64,000 bases of DNA, taken from NCBI GenBank assembly GCA_022497155.1, contig MU385718.1, positions 310,001 to 374,000 on the forward strand, in the 5' to 3' direction. Below the pieces are notes generated by a model. That model did not search any database and was not told where the DNA came from. It saw only the letters and a program-made list of their open reading frames with translations. The position numbers and the translations under genes were made by a program. Origin of the DNA: Whalleya microplaca. Taxonomy: Eukaryota; Ascomycota; Sordariomycetes; Xylariales; Xylariaceae. Positions 11,219 through 21,682 of this stretch are shown in pieces (positions within the stretch are counted from its first letter, which is position 1; each line of letters begins with the position of its first letter).

Positions 11219-12921
11219 ATGGCGGCGTTGCCTGCTACTCCAGTGCAGCACGAGGTGAATCCTAGGACGGAATCTTGTGCGGTATCAGACATGAGTGACC
11301 CAGATATCACAGGTTTTGGAGTAGGTGGAGTTTAGAGGCCATTGACGAACTGCGTTGTTAATATGTCACAGGTACTCATTTCGTTCATCTTCTCAATTGT
11401 CATCGTCTTTGTTGCGATTATCTGGGCTTACGTGAAGGACACGCTCCCGGAAAAATGCTATAACGAATTCGACAACCTCATACTTAATCGCAAAGTGCGC
11501 AGCGATGATGGAGAGCGAGTTCGTAGCTTTCAGAGCTTCATTCTTGCAATGAGCGATCAACAGCTTGTTTCCGGCCTCGCTCTCGCTGTTTCCATCAACG
11601 TCATCCGAAATGGCGTCAAGGATCTCGACACGAAGATATCTTCCTACGCATATAGTAGCGCCGTCATCTTAGCCTTCTTTTCCTGTATCATTCACCTAGC
11701 AACCATTGCTGTCCTTCGAGAGTATCTTCGTGACCGCAACTTCTTGAAGCACACGAGAGTCATAATTATGATCTGTGTTGTTGGGCTTCTTCTGCAAGGA
11801 CTTGCTGAATCCTGGTACGTGGCTGAAGATATTACGTTAAGGTGCGCGATGGAGGGGTTTACCTTCCTTTGGGACAGCCCATCTCCTGATGCTACACTTT
11901 GGAACGTGGGTAATGTGTTCGAGTTTAGTATTATGCTAGGGCTTTTGACAAGCGGCTATGTCTATAGGATACGAGAATTATACATATATGGTCGGGATTT
12001 CCCAGCATCCTGGATGGTACATCTGCTCAAGCGGACAATTGGTTGGCCAGAGCCGTATAAACCTGACCTTATCGCGGCTAGACGGAAGCGGGCGTCCAAA
12101 TTGGCCTTAAACATTCAAGGGCTGAGTCGAATTTGTTTCCTGATCATACCAGAAAGTTTCAGCCGATCCTTCATGTTCGAGATCCTCTGGTTAATATTCT
12201 ACTTCGCATTTGGTATGTGTCAGGTAATATACTCCATCCTAGGAAATGGTTACGAAGATGTGGGCAATTTCATCAACTTCGAGCCGAAGTTTGGCCAGCT
12301 GCTGCCCCTTGTACTCATGGTTCTCCCGTTCCTAGTAATGGCAGAGGGTTATTCTGGTAAGAAGTCAACTAGAATAATACCTAAATTCCCTTGAGCTATG
12401 TTGACTAACATGTTTCGAGACTTGACGACGAACGGAAATCGGGATATACGATCTGGAAGTAGTGGCCCGGCACCTGGGCCCTCTGCAACATCTCCAAGAG
12501 TACCCGAACGGCGGGGCACAAACGGTGGTCATCATGAACCATCTGATATGCAGGATACAGAGCAGGTAGGGCCTTGAAACTCAAATCATCCACGCAGTTT
12601 AACTAATCACGTTTAAATTCGGAGAGTACGCTAGGTGTTGATTTCTCCGAGGCCTCCGAATCACATCGCCTGGTAGTGAAAGCTTTATCTTGGGTTTTTG
12701 CTGTTTTGTACTTCCTAATTTGCATGTACATTTCATTGTTGGTCGGCAATAACGTCTCCTACCTGCTTGATGACATTCCTCTCTTCATCATGGCGGTCGT
12801 CGCCTTCGCTGTTTCAGGTCTTTCCGTCCTCGCTTCGTGGGTCATAACCCTTATCGACCTTCTCACACTGCGGGCAGAGCTTCAGCAGATCCAACGTGAA
12901 CGAGATGCAGTTGGAGTGTGA
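11219..12921 (+). CDS. Polytopic membrane protein, fungal family of unknown function
   Basis: The model has four exons: 11219-11320, 11372-12356, 12420-12565 and 12625-12921 (1530 nt, 509 aa). Introns of 51, 63 and 59 bp have GTAGGT, GTAAGA and GTAGGG donors, with CTAAC-type branch sites before the last two acceptors. The N terminus carries DPDITGFG, which resembles the D-P-D-I-[ST]-G-x-G phrase that opens this ascomycete family, and exon 2 carries the family's S-D-Q-Q-L-V-x-G-L-A signature. I see about seven hydrophobic segments in exon 2 (near residues 35-55, 110-130 and 150-170, then later ones), a hydrophilic Ser/Pro/Gly-rich loop in exon 3, and two or three more segments in exon 4. It is likely plasma-membrane or endomembrane. 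No enzymatic motif was found. Confidence 0.8.
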
Positions 12922-13797
12922 TTATTTACGAAATCTGGTATCTAAAATCGCTTGATAAAACACCCATTACGGTTGCTGCATTATCGCTGGTTCCATCGTT
13001 GACGTAAGGAGCATGGGTTGGCCTACTTGTCTGGGCAATGAATAAAAATTGGAATAAGATATCATGGTGCCTCAAGGGAAGATGACGACTGCTGAAAGTC
13101 AGAAGGCTTTAACAGGCTCCTTATACGTGTTCTGGTCATTAATTTTAGTGCTTATTCTGTTGATGCTAAAGTAGCGGCTGGGTTTCTGCGACAGGACTTA
13201 GGACATCGCCCTTCCCTTTACTGGAGTATCATTTCCAGATTCAGGAATAATCGAAGTTTATTCATTTAGGCTGTCTTCTGTATTGAGATGTTAGCAGGAA
13301 TCACAGGTATTTAGCGTGTGCTTTTTTATACATAATGATACGACAATAGTGACAATGAGAAACATAGCATAACATATCCGATTCGAGTCTGTTTCATAGT
13401 TTGAACATTGGCAGAGTTCATCCTGATGCATTCTGCGCAGCAATCCGGAATGGATCCTCATGTCTTATTAAGCGTTGGCGTTATTCTTGCTTTCTCTGCG
13501 AAAGCTAGCCAGAGCTCAGGCGTTGCTTTAAAGTTTGAGAAGAGATGCTATTTGGATATCTTAGGTGGAAATGCTTTACATATAATGTGGCGCTTTTATG
13601 CATCGGTCCGTGGGGCTTTGGTGGACCGATGTGAGCCAAGATCGGATCAGCCCGAAATGATACCCTCCCTGGCTCTGAATACGAAACGCATCGCGACAAC
13701 CTTTATGCGACTCCTATGGAGTCGAGTCCGCATATATTGCAAATCATGGTTTTCGATCTCAATTGTGCGACTTCATCACCCTCGTTCTCTGTTCGAA
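12922..13797. other. Intergenic, GH5 upstream region
   Basis: From 13408 the frame is open in phase with the GH5 gene, but this stretch reads as non-secretory sequence without family similarity. I treat it as 5' untranslated or promoter sequence. Confidence 0.5.
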
Positions 13798-15476
13798 ATG
13801 GCGAGATTTCACCATCGTCTTTGGACGGTTGCCATTCTTTTAGTAGCCAGAGTATGCGCTTCGTCTAATGCGCCAAGGGCGGCATGGCCGAATGGGCCGT
13901 TCATTACGTCGGGCCGGTGGATGACGGATGCGACCGGCGCGAGGGTCACATACGCGGGCGTGAACTGGCCGGGGTCCCTAGAGACGATGATCCCGGAAGG
14001 ACTCCAGTATCAGTCAATTGAATCCATCGTCTCTCAGATCAAAGGCGTGGGTATGAACGCCATCCGACTGACCTACGCGATCGAGTTGGTAGACCAGTAC
14101 TATGACAACGGCGAAAAGGACATCACGATCCAGAAAGCATTCACCGATGCTCTAGGCCAGGGAAATGGATCGGCGGCGTATAACAAGGTCATCAGTAACA
14201 ACCCGTCTTTTGATACAAAGACGACAAGGTTACAGGTTAGCTAGCACCTATCATTTACATCGTATGCTGCAGAAGTTAACAAGCCAAGGTCTACGATGCC
14301 ATTGCTGAAGAATGCGCGAAGCAAGAGATATACGTGCATCTGGATAATCACGTATCAAGATCGGGCTGGTGCTGTGACCCTCGAGACGGCAATGCCTGGT
14401 GGGGAGACGAATACTTCGATGTAGACAAGTGGACCCGCGGTCTATCCTTTATGGCCAAACATGTTTGCCATATCTGTTCTCACTCCCTTGTGAACCCCGA
14501 GATGCTGATATAAAGTAGGGAAAATCATGGACAAACTTCATGTCCATGTCGCTACGGAATGAGCTACGCCCGCCATTGAGCAATTTCACCTTTGCTAGTA
14601 CTTCGTATAACTGGGAGAACTGGTATTCGAATGTGAGGCGTGGATCTGATGCTATCCATTCGGCCAATGGGGACGTTCTAATATTTCTGTCGGGGCTGGA
14701 CTCTGATACAAACTTGACTTCGGTAGCGGAAGGTACTGCCCTGACGCCTGGATCGGCAACGTTCAACCGGGACGACTTCGACGGCTATGCGAATAAGTTA
14801 GTTCTCGAGCTACACGCATACGATAATATCTTGGGATCCGGTCCTAGCAATTGCTCCGCGGTCCAGGAAGAACTGATCGGAGCTGGATTCTCAGCCTTGG
14901 CGGATAGTGCCAAAAACCAGTTTCCAGTGGTTCTGACCGAATTCGGTCTTGCGCTAGACACGGGGGTCGAACGGGATCCATACATTTCTTGTTTGGTAGA
15001 CTATGTGTCTTCTCAGAGAGCCGGCTGGATGATCTGGCAATTGGGTGGAAGTTATTACATCCGACAGGGGACACCCGACGCTGACGAAACCTGGTTAGTA
15101 TTTGATTCTTCCCTTCCGATTTGATCTTGTTGAACAAAGATTACTATTTCGTACATATGCGAATCAGTGGCAAATTTACTCATAATTGATTATGTACAGG
15201 GCCTTGTTAACACACGACTGGTCAACCTGGAGGTCGCCGGCGTTCATGAACACTACCTTAGCCCCTGCGGTGACGGAAACCCTGAAAGTCAATGAAACTC
15301 CTGACGGTGAGTCATTGAACACTCTCCCTTTTGGCGAATCTTCAAATGCTGACAATTTTATAGACTCATCGAACAGTGCATCCGGAATAAGCACTTCGCG
15401 TATATTGGGCATGCTATCTTCATTGTATATTCTGACAATGTTTATAACTTCGTTCATAGACGTGGTCTGTAGCTAA
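13798..15476 (+). CDS. Secreted glycoside hydrolase family 5 (endoglucanase/glucanase-like)
   Basis: The model has four exons: 13798-14235, 14289-14462, 14519-15093 and 15200-15476 (1464 nt, 487 aa). All three introns are needed to keep the fold in frame. The start is the ATG that opens a signal peptide (MARFHHRLW..., cleavage near residue 21). GH5 landmarks are present: the general acid/base in RNEL (E about 219), LHAYD of the HxY motif, and the nucleophile in TEFG (E about 345). The WCCDPRDGN segment and the HDWSTWRSP end are also typical. The enzyme should hydrolyse beta-1,4- or beta-1,3-linked glucan outside the cell; the exact substrate cannot be told. After the catalytic domain come about 60 Ser/Thr/Asn-rich residues and a hydrophobic C terminus, suggesting a GPI anchor or membrane attachment. 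Confidence 0.88.
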
Positions 15477-16389
15477 TCCGCGCTGGTTTTGCCTAATACG
15501 TATAGAGTTTGCATTAAGGATTTTAGAGGTTTGGATGCATGAAGCGGTATGATGACTATGTGGTATGGTTGAAAGGACACTCGAATATATAGGCTAATAG
15601 ATCTGCTCGATTGCGTATTCAATAGACCCTTACCAGTGTTCAACCTAAGCAAAGGAAGCAATATGTTCTAGAGACACGGGGGAGAGTGGTGAGTGAAGTA
15701 TTACGGCGAAATTGGCGGCAGCCGTGAATGCGACTATATTAATAATCCTAATGTTGATTATTAATATAAAAACTGTCAAGTTAATTGTGCTAGAAGGGTA
15801 ATCGATTGGATATAGTATACATAACGCCTTCTGATTACTAACCGTATCAGCCTTTAACGAAAGTTTGATTCCATGTTCAAATATTGGCCGGCGTTCTGAA
15901 ACATCCCAATGCTGGCTACGACCATTAATGTTGGGGGAGTTTTAAGCTCTACCATGATTAGTCTAGGGAGTGTGGAGTGGTGGTCCTATCGTTTATGCTA
16001 ATAGACACCGAGTCGGCGAGCACCTTACGCGTGCGCCAAGGCCCGGGCAGTCCGGCTTAGCCGGGTGTGGAGACCCCGAGTGTCAGTCGCCGATACCTTT
16101 TTCCACTTACAAACTCTCGGATGTATGGTAGGCTTCTCAAAAGGAGAGCCCTGGAAATTGTGTCATGCTATCGTAACATGACGGAGACATGAATCATGAC
16201 CTCATAGCATCTCTGCTAGCGTAACCGTCTTCGCCGACTAATATGTAGTAGACCTATATTGATTACCTAGTTAGATTATATAGCTAGACGATGACTACGT
16301 ATTATGTAAGTGATGCTTCTCGCTCATGTCCGTACGATAAGTTCCTATTTCCACAAGTTATTGTAACTGAGAATCAACGACAAAACACC
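15477..16389. other. Intergenic, promoter side of the MBL-fold gene
   Basis: There is no gene. An AT-rich stretch (15720-15800) is followed by a GC-rich patch at 16005-16095 with short inverted repeats. An upstream ATG at 16291 is in frame with the next gene and could give a 33-residue N-terminal extension. Confidence 0.5.
16052..16064. promoter_or_regulatory. GC-rich palindrome upstream of the MBL-fold gene
   Basis: CCGGCT-T-AGCCGG lies about 330 bp upstream of the chosen start, inside a larger GC-rich patch (16005-16095). Inverted CGG/CCG half-sites are the usual target of fungal Zn2Cys6 factors; that link is inference only. Confidence 0.3.
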
Positions 16390-17286
16390 ATGACGAAGAA
16401 CAACCCCGAGGTCCATACTGTCTTCGAGAACAAGACATCTACCTGGCAGTACATTGTTGCGGATCCAGACACGCGAGACGCCGTCATCATTGATAGTGTC
16501 CTCGACTATGACCCGAGCACGAACACGATCAGCACCAGCTCAGCAGACAGACTTCTTTTGATTGTAGAATCGAACTCGTACAACGTCGTCGCGATTCTCG
16601 AGACCCATGCTCACGCTGACCATCTGACGGCCGCAAATTATTTGCAAAACACCCTCCTACGCCAAGGAAAGTCCAAAGCCGATATCTGCATCGGCAAGCG
16701 AATCGAACAAGTCCAACGGAACGTCGCGCACAAGTATTCCATCGACTCGTCCGAGTACGTCGGAATCTTCGACCGATACCTTGACGACGACGAGACGTTT
16801 GCGATCGGCAAGCTGGAAGCGAAGGTAGTACATCTGCCTGGTCACACACCCGACCACGTCGGCTACATCATCGGTCCGAACGTCTTCACGGGGGACTCCA
16901 TCTTTCTCCCCGACGTTGGATCGGCACGATGCGACTTCCCCGGCGGCGACGCCAAAGCGCTGTACAGCTCCATGTCCAAGCTTTTCGAGCTGCCGTCGGA
17001 CTATCGCCTCTACTCAGGACATGACTATCCTCCCGGGGATAGGCAGGGGCCGCAAGCCTACTCGACGGTCGGCGAGCAGAAGGCGACCAACAAGCACGTT
17101 GGTGGGAATGCACCGGAGTCCAACTTCGTGAAGTGGCGGACTGAGCGAGATAGTGGCCTTGCCGAACCTAAACTGATTCATCAGGCCCTTCAGTTCAACG
17201 TGCGCGCGGGCCGCTTACCTAAGGCTACCAGCGCCGGGGACAGGTTCCTACATGTTCCGTTAAAAGTGCCAGAGGCGCTTTTGTAA
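16390..17286 (+). CDS. Metallo-beta-lactamase-fold protein, ETHE1/persulfide dioxygenase-like
   Basis: A single exon encodes 298 aa from the ATG at 16390, where homologues usually begin just before the H-x-V-F-E phrase; the in-frame ATG at 16291 would add 33 residues. Metal ligands are clear: THAHADH (H73, H75, D77, H78), PGHTPDH, the GDSIF aspartate, and SGHDYPP. The GSARCDFPGG phrase is typical of the ETHE1 and BLH branch rather than glyoxalase II. Members oxidise glutathione persulfide with a mononuclear iron in mitochondria and detoxify sulfide. The tail resembles BLH-like bacterial proteins that lack a rhodanese domain, and no rhodanese domain is present here. I see no strong mitochondrial presequence unless the upstream ATG is used. 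Confidence 0.85.
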   Translation: MTKNNPEVHTVFENKTSTWQYIVADPDTRDAVIIDSVLDYDPSTNTISTSSADRLLLIVESNSYNVVAILETHAHADHLTAANYLQNTLLRQGKSKADICIGKRIEQVQRNVAHKYSIDSSEYVGIFDRYLDDDETFAIGKLEAKVVHLPGHTPDHVGYIIGPNVFTGDSIFLPDVGSARCDFPGGDAKALYSSMSKLFELPSDYRLYSGHDYPPGDRQGPQAYSTVGEQKATNKHVGGNAPESNFVKWRTERDSGLAEPKLIHQALQFNVRAGRLPKATSAGDRFLHVPLKVPEALL

Positions 17287-17842
17287 TGATATATATGGGG
17301 TGGAAATAAAGGTTGATTTGTACTTAGCTTAGCCATTCGCTGGATCGTTCATTTTTCCAAAGCACGATACTTTGTATGCTCGAGCATTTGAGATTGAAAT
17401 TGTTAGTAGTTTAGACCGTGAAATATGTATAACAACGTACTTGTCCACGACACCTTATTCGTGTATTAAGAAATTGTTATGGGCTTTCTATTCTGTCCTT
17501 GGATCATATTGCGCAAGACCTACTGGTTTCTTGGTACATTTGGGCTCATGGACGACATGGCTCCAGCACTATGGCCCCTCGTTAAGCTTGTAGCACCGAG
17601 CCTTGAATACTTACTCTAGGGGCTGTACGGAGCCGCCCCATTTGAGCTTCCTGCGTATGAGCTTCTTATGCGATCTTCGTGTGTTGCGATTTTAGATGGG
17701 TGCAGCCTCAAACGGGAGGCGAATCTGGGCTACATCTGATTAAGCTGATTGAGACTCAAGGCCAACGCATGATTTCCCATTTGTTGATCTATTCATCAGC
17801 TAGGTATAGCGTCCCAACCTGCAGTAATGCTAGCTAACGAGT
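17287..17842. other. Intergenic, convergent 3' ends
   Basis: I see nothing beyond the 3' flanks of the MBL-fold gene and the oppositely oriented Kre9-like gene. Confidence 0.5.
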
Positions 17843-18465
17843 CTATGTTCTCGCTATAGGCGGCGCTTCTTCGACGATCGTTACACTGCTTGCTCTAGAC
17901 AGCCTAGATATCTGCTCATGCGATCCCCTTACCAGCTTGATCTCCTGTGGCTTTTCAATAGCCCCCTCATTTTGTTGTTGTGGCTTCTTCACCCTTTGTC
18001 TCCTTTTGATGAGGACCACAATTGTGGCACAGATTATGACCACGAGAAGAGCCCCTAATAGTCCTCCAAAAACCGGTCTCCAATTCGGTCGCTTGGTGGC
18101 AGGATGGTAGTCCCACCTTGGAGACTCTGATGAGGATTCTTCATCGGAGATCTTGAATGCATAGGTGCCGGAGGAAAGATTTGCGGGAGGATTGAAAAGG
18201 TATGACAACCCCGTCACGTTAACTATGAGCATTCCTGGTCAGCATGTTTGGGGTCAGCTTGAGAGATGAGAATGAATATACCGGCAACACGTTGGAGAAA
18301 TCGCAAATCTGTCCCTGATTCTTCCCATAGATTGATCACTACGGGTTCAATTGCGTGCGTCCATTGCAGCTTAAATGGCTTACCCGCAAGGACATTCCAA
18401 TTTTGGTTGGTGAACTGGATAGAGTCGGCGATGGTATACGAGCTACCTCTCGTTCGTAGAAACAT
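17843..18465 (-). CDS. Kre9/Knh1-like cell-wall domain, type I membrane protein (5' end unresolved)
   Basis: Two exons are resolved, 18465-18282 and 18234-17843, with a 47-bp intron (GTATAT...CTGACCAG) that keeps the frame: RVAG joins MLIVNV. The N-terminal 80 residues have the Kre9/Knh1-type layout of fungal wall and Ser-Thr-rich GPI proteins: I-x-F-T followed by W-x-V-x-A-G-x-x-x-x-L-x-W, then a beta-rich strand pattern ending in LSSGTYAFKI. A single transmembrane helix (GGLLGALLVVIICATIVVLI) and a basic stop-transfer KRRQR follow, then about 50 cytosolic residues rich in Gln, Lys and Ser. An in-frame hydrophobic stretch (about 18507-18481, AIASVLLLL) just upstream looks like signal-peptide core; an in-frame TGA before it implies that the true start is in another exon. 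The role is probably wall glucan interaction or sensing. Confidence 0.65.
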
Positions 18466-18519
18466 ATTTGTTCTTTTGTTTAGTAATAAAAGCACTGAGG
18501 CGATTGCTGATATTGTTCA

Positions 18520-19698
18520 TTAGAACACGTGTGAGTAGGTCGCAACCTCAAGTGTCTGTAAATTTGCAATTTCGATCGCCGTGGCATGAGAGTCGATTCA
18601 TGGTAGCAGATGCTCGTGATTTTATCATTCACACAGATCGCGTAGGCAGGCTGCGTTGGTCGCAGACAATAGGGTTACTTCATTTAATCCTCTACCTCCT
18701 TACCTTTCTTGGCGCAAGGCTTTGGATTGCCGGGCAAGTAAAATACCAATCATGGACGAGTATTTTGACTCCTCAGGATTGTAAATGATGGTGGTAGTTG
18801 GCAAGTCACGTCTTGGGGTGCGTACGGGGGTGGGATCGCCTGCTTACGGCACCTCTTTGGACTGGCCTGTTGGTCACATTTGGAGGCTAACATATGCATG
18901 TGGACAGCGGGCCAACTCTGTTTATAGATTGGGGCCCAATATGACAGACTGACCCTCCCATAATGTGAATTGTCCATTCTTGATCTATTTGACACTGTCG
19001 GGAGAATGGTAAGATCGATGCGCAAATCGCTGTCGAGATAGAGTGTAATAACGTACATGTACTAGACGCGGGTGCAACATCGCGCAAGCTGTGCCGCATT
19101 GAAACATGCAACCACATGCATGAACAGATCTTAATTTAGCACGATTATGTTCAGATGATAAACGGAGACTTTGGTCTTAGGTCATCCTGGATATTGGGGT
19201 CCGATTTACATTGCGATGTTAGCCGGTGCCGTAGCCCTAATTGTTGTAGGTCTGGATGGGGTGCAAATATGCAAGTATCTGGCGCGCAATATTGAGCAGG
19301 TAGGTATTGGGTGTATATCTCGTGGTTTACATGTCGCCTCGACATTTTAATCTATGGTCATTACCACTATAATATCTCTTGGATACGCTAAGATTCGTAT
19401 GCTAATATGGGAGAATGTTTGGCCGCTTTTTTGTCTTGATCTTGTAGTAATTCATGCATTCTCGGAGTCGAATCTGTCCATTACAGTGTTCAGAGTCAGA
19501 GACCAGTACGGTACAAGGGTATCTTTTAAGTAACCATATACACATATATCTCAGCTATACAGTTGAGCCTCAAGCCAATGGAGTCTTATCAGCACCATAT
19601 TTCGAGAACTGATTCCCCCTTTTTATTAGAGATAAGATATGACTGTCATAAATATTATTTGTTTTAATTTTTATAACCACAATGTGCAGCCGTAATTA
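18520..19698. other. Intergenic
   Basis: No gene is supported. The first exon of the Kre9-like gene should lie in the first few hundred bases, but I could not fix it. The rest is ordinary sequence, AT-rich near 19540-19680, which is the 3' flank of the asparaginase gene. Confidence 0.45.
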
Positions 19699-20793
19699 CT
19701 ATGAGTCAAATTCAAACAGAGAGACGAGCTGATTCGACTCGTAGCCCGCATTAAGGGCCAGCTGCAACATGATACGTGCTTTCTGAGGGTTGAGGAAGCC
19801 ACCTCCATAGCCAATTGTGCCAGTCGGCTCGACGTAGCCATCCATGGAACGACGGGAGTACACCACCGCCGTACCGTTATTGTCTATGACTTCCTTGAGC
19901 ACATCTTCGCCCGGGGTAGTCCACCCTCCTGCACCCATGCCTGCAAGGACAAGACCCTTGGCACCAGTGGCAACAGCAGCGGATGCCAAAGCCGGGTTGA
20001 GTGCTTGGTGTCCAAAGAGGATATCAACTTGAGGTAGAACCGTGGTGTTCATGACATCGAAATACGGCTTGCCCAATGGGAGACTAGGCATGAAGTAGAA
20101 CTTGGGCTTGATGTCTATGAAGAAACCCAAAAACCCTTGCTCCACGGCTCGGAAGGTGTCGAGCGAATTGGCATTGCTCTTGGTCGTGTAAAAGGCGTTG
20201 GAAATCCGGTCATTCAGAACGATCAGACCTCCCCGGCCTTTAGCCAAAGGGTCTGCGGCTAGAGTCACTGCCCCGAGAAGATTGATCGGTCCGTCGGCGC
20301 TGATGGCCGTTGCCGGCCTCATGGCACCGACAAACACGACGGGCTTCTCCGAGCGGATGGTCAGATCGACGAAGAAGGCAGACTCTTCGAGCGTGTCCGT
20401 GCCGTGTGTGATAACAACGCCTTGGCAGTAGGGGCTGTCGAGCTCTTGCTGGACTTGCTTCGTCAGGTTGAGGAGAATTTCCGGCGTTATGCTCGGCGAT
20501 CCAACATTGGCTACCTGGATGCCCCTAACGTTGGAGACGTTCCATAGTTGCGGCACAGCGTCGATGAGGATGTCGACACCAAGTGCTCCCGCTTGGTACC
20601 CTGTCGTCTGATCACTGGAGCTCGCACTGCCGGCGATAGTGCCACCAGTCGCGAAGATGGTCACATTAGGGAGGCTAGCATTGTAGGGCCGGTCCTCTCG
20701 AATCGAAAGACGGAAACCTGCGGGGAGAGGCAACGGGGACCCCAGAGCAAGGGACGCCGGAAGCACAAGAGCTAGAAGCTTGGATGATATCAT
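19699..20793 (-). CDS. Secreted type II L-asparaginase
   Basis: A single exon encodes 364 aa. The start is the ATG at 20793; the frame stays open upstream only through a GTG. A signal peptide (MISSKLLALVLPASLALG) is followed by a mature enzyme with all type II landmarks: ATGGTIAG with nucleophile T52, HGTDTLEE with T132 and D133, AMRP, ADGPINL, and the TTKSN lysine (K205, equivalent to K162 of E. coli AnsB by counting). It hydrolyses extracellular L-asparagine to aspartate and ammonia for nitrogen supply. Several N-glycosylation sequons (for example NAS, NVT, NVS and NLT) fit secretion. Length is normal and no residue is missing. Confidence 0.93.
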   Translation of the reverse strand: MISSKLLALVLPASLALGSPLPLPAGFRLSIREDRPYNASLPNVTIFATGGTIAGSASSSDQTTGYQAGALGVDILIDAVPQLWNVSNVRGIQVANVGSPSITPEILLNLTKQVQQELDSPYCQGVVITHGTDTLEESAFFVDLTIRSEKPVVFVGAMRPATAISADGPINLLGAVTLAADPLAKGRGGLIVLNDRISNAFYTTKSNANSLDTFRAVEQGFLGFFIDIKPKFYFMPSLPLGKPYFDVMNTTVLPQVDILFGHQALNPALASAAVATGAKGLVLAGMGAGGWTTPGEDVLKEVIDNNGTAVVYSRRSMDGYVEPTGTIGYGGGFLNPQKARIMLQLALNAGYESNQLVSLFEFDS

Positions 20794-21682
20794 CGTGTCG
20801 TTAACGAGCGAGGCTGGGGTGCGACAAAGAAAACCTTCAAATGCCACATGCTGACGGGTACCAAGTTATATAGACTCATTAGCGGTGAAGTACGTCTTAT
20901 CTGCAGATGGTTACATTGCGATGCATGGCACGATATTCGGCCATTCTATTCGGGCGTTCTATGCGATTTCGATATAGCTACTGATATTAGCTAACCTTAT
21001 AGCCTCGGAACGCATTCCCATAGAGGACATCTTCGCGTGTCTAGCGAATTGGGGAAGATGGGCGAGATATGGGAATGATGAGCTTATCGCGGAGTTATGT
21101 AAGGCGATTGAGTATTAGCGGAGAAGCTAAGAAACCCCGGAATCGAGCGTCCTAACTGTCATGCATCCACTATCTGCACTTCCCGGCCAACAGACCGGTG
21201 GCAATGAGCCAATGACTGTAGCTGTGCGCGAACGGGGTCCGCGGCGGTGCCGGCGCATCGGATGTACCTTGCACAATCCTGTGAACGCTTATCTCTGCCA
21301 AGACGAAGAGGCTGGGGCACCAGCATTAGCTCCTTCGGAAGAGATCGACATCATTTAGATCGTCAAAGCTTCCGAATCCAAGAATCTATTCACGATATGC
21401 AATTATGCGTGGAGAAGAGTCATACGTTTGAATCTAGAAAGGTCTATTATGCCAAGACTACCTCTAGTGGTATTAGTCAATCGACGTTGGCGATAGCCTC
21501 ACAAGCGCAATACAGCCTACAATCTTTGCATAGACTTATCCAGCCCTCTTTCCTTACACATACTCTGCTGTAACCGTATCGTATCGGCGGCCTAGACTAA
21601 ATTAGTTTATGAAACTCGAGGTTTGCCCATCACGAGAACATACCCTTGTGGATTAGAGTGTATTCGGTGGCAGCAGAACGGT
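20794..21682. other. Intergenic with coding-like scraps
   Basis: Two short frames on the plus strand look protein-like but stand alone: about 21003-21117 (ERIPIEDIFACLANWG...) and 21161-21358. No plausible exon joins were found, so they may be gene remnants. Confidence 0.4.

Noticed and set aside
12676..12921. Separate 81-aa three-helix membrane protein
   Set aside because: The apparent start is GTG, and the frame continues upstream into an acceptor that fits the preceding gene in phase.
13408..13797. N-terminal 130-residue extension of the GH5 protein
   Set aside because: It would bury the signal peptide and looks unlike protein; the ATG at 13798 is the natural start.
18975..18975. Possible gene in 18520-19698
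   Set aside because: Only short antisense-overlapping frames were found; no exon chain could be built.
21003..21358. Protein-like scraps ERIPIEDIFACLANWG... and a Cys/Arg-rich 65-aa frame
   Set aside because: No plausible start or splice partners, and no recognisable family.
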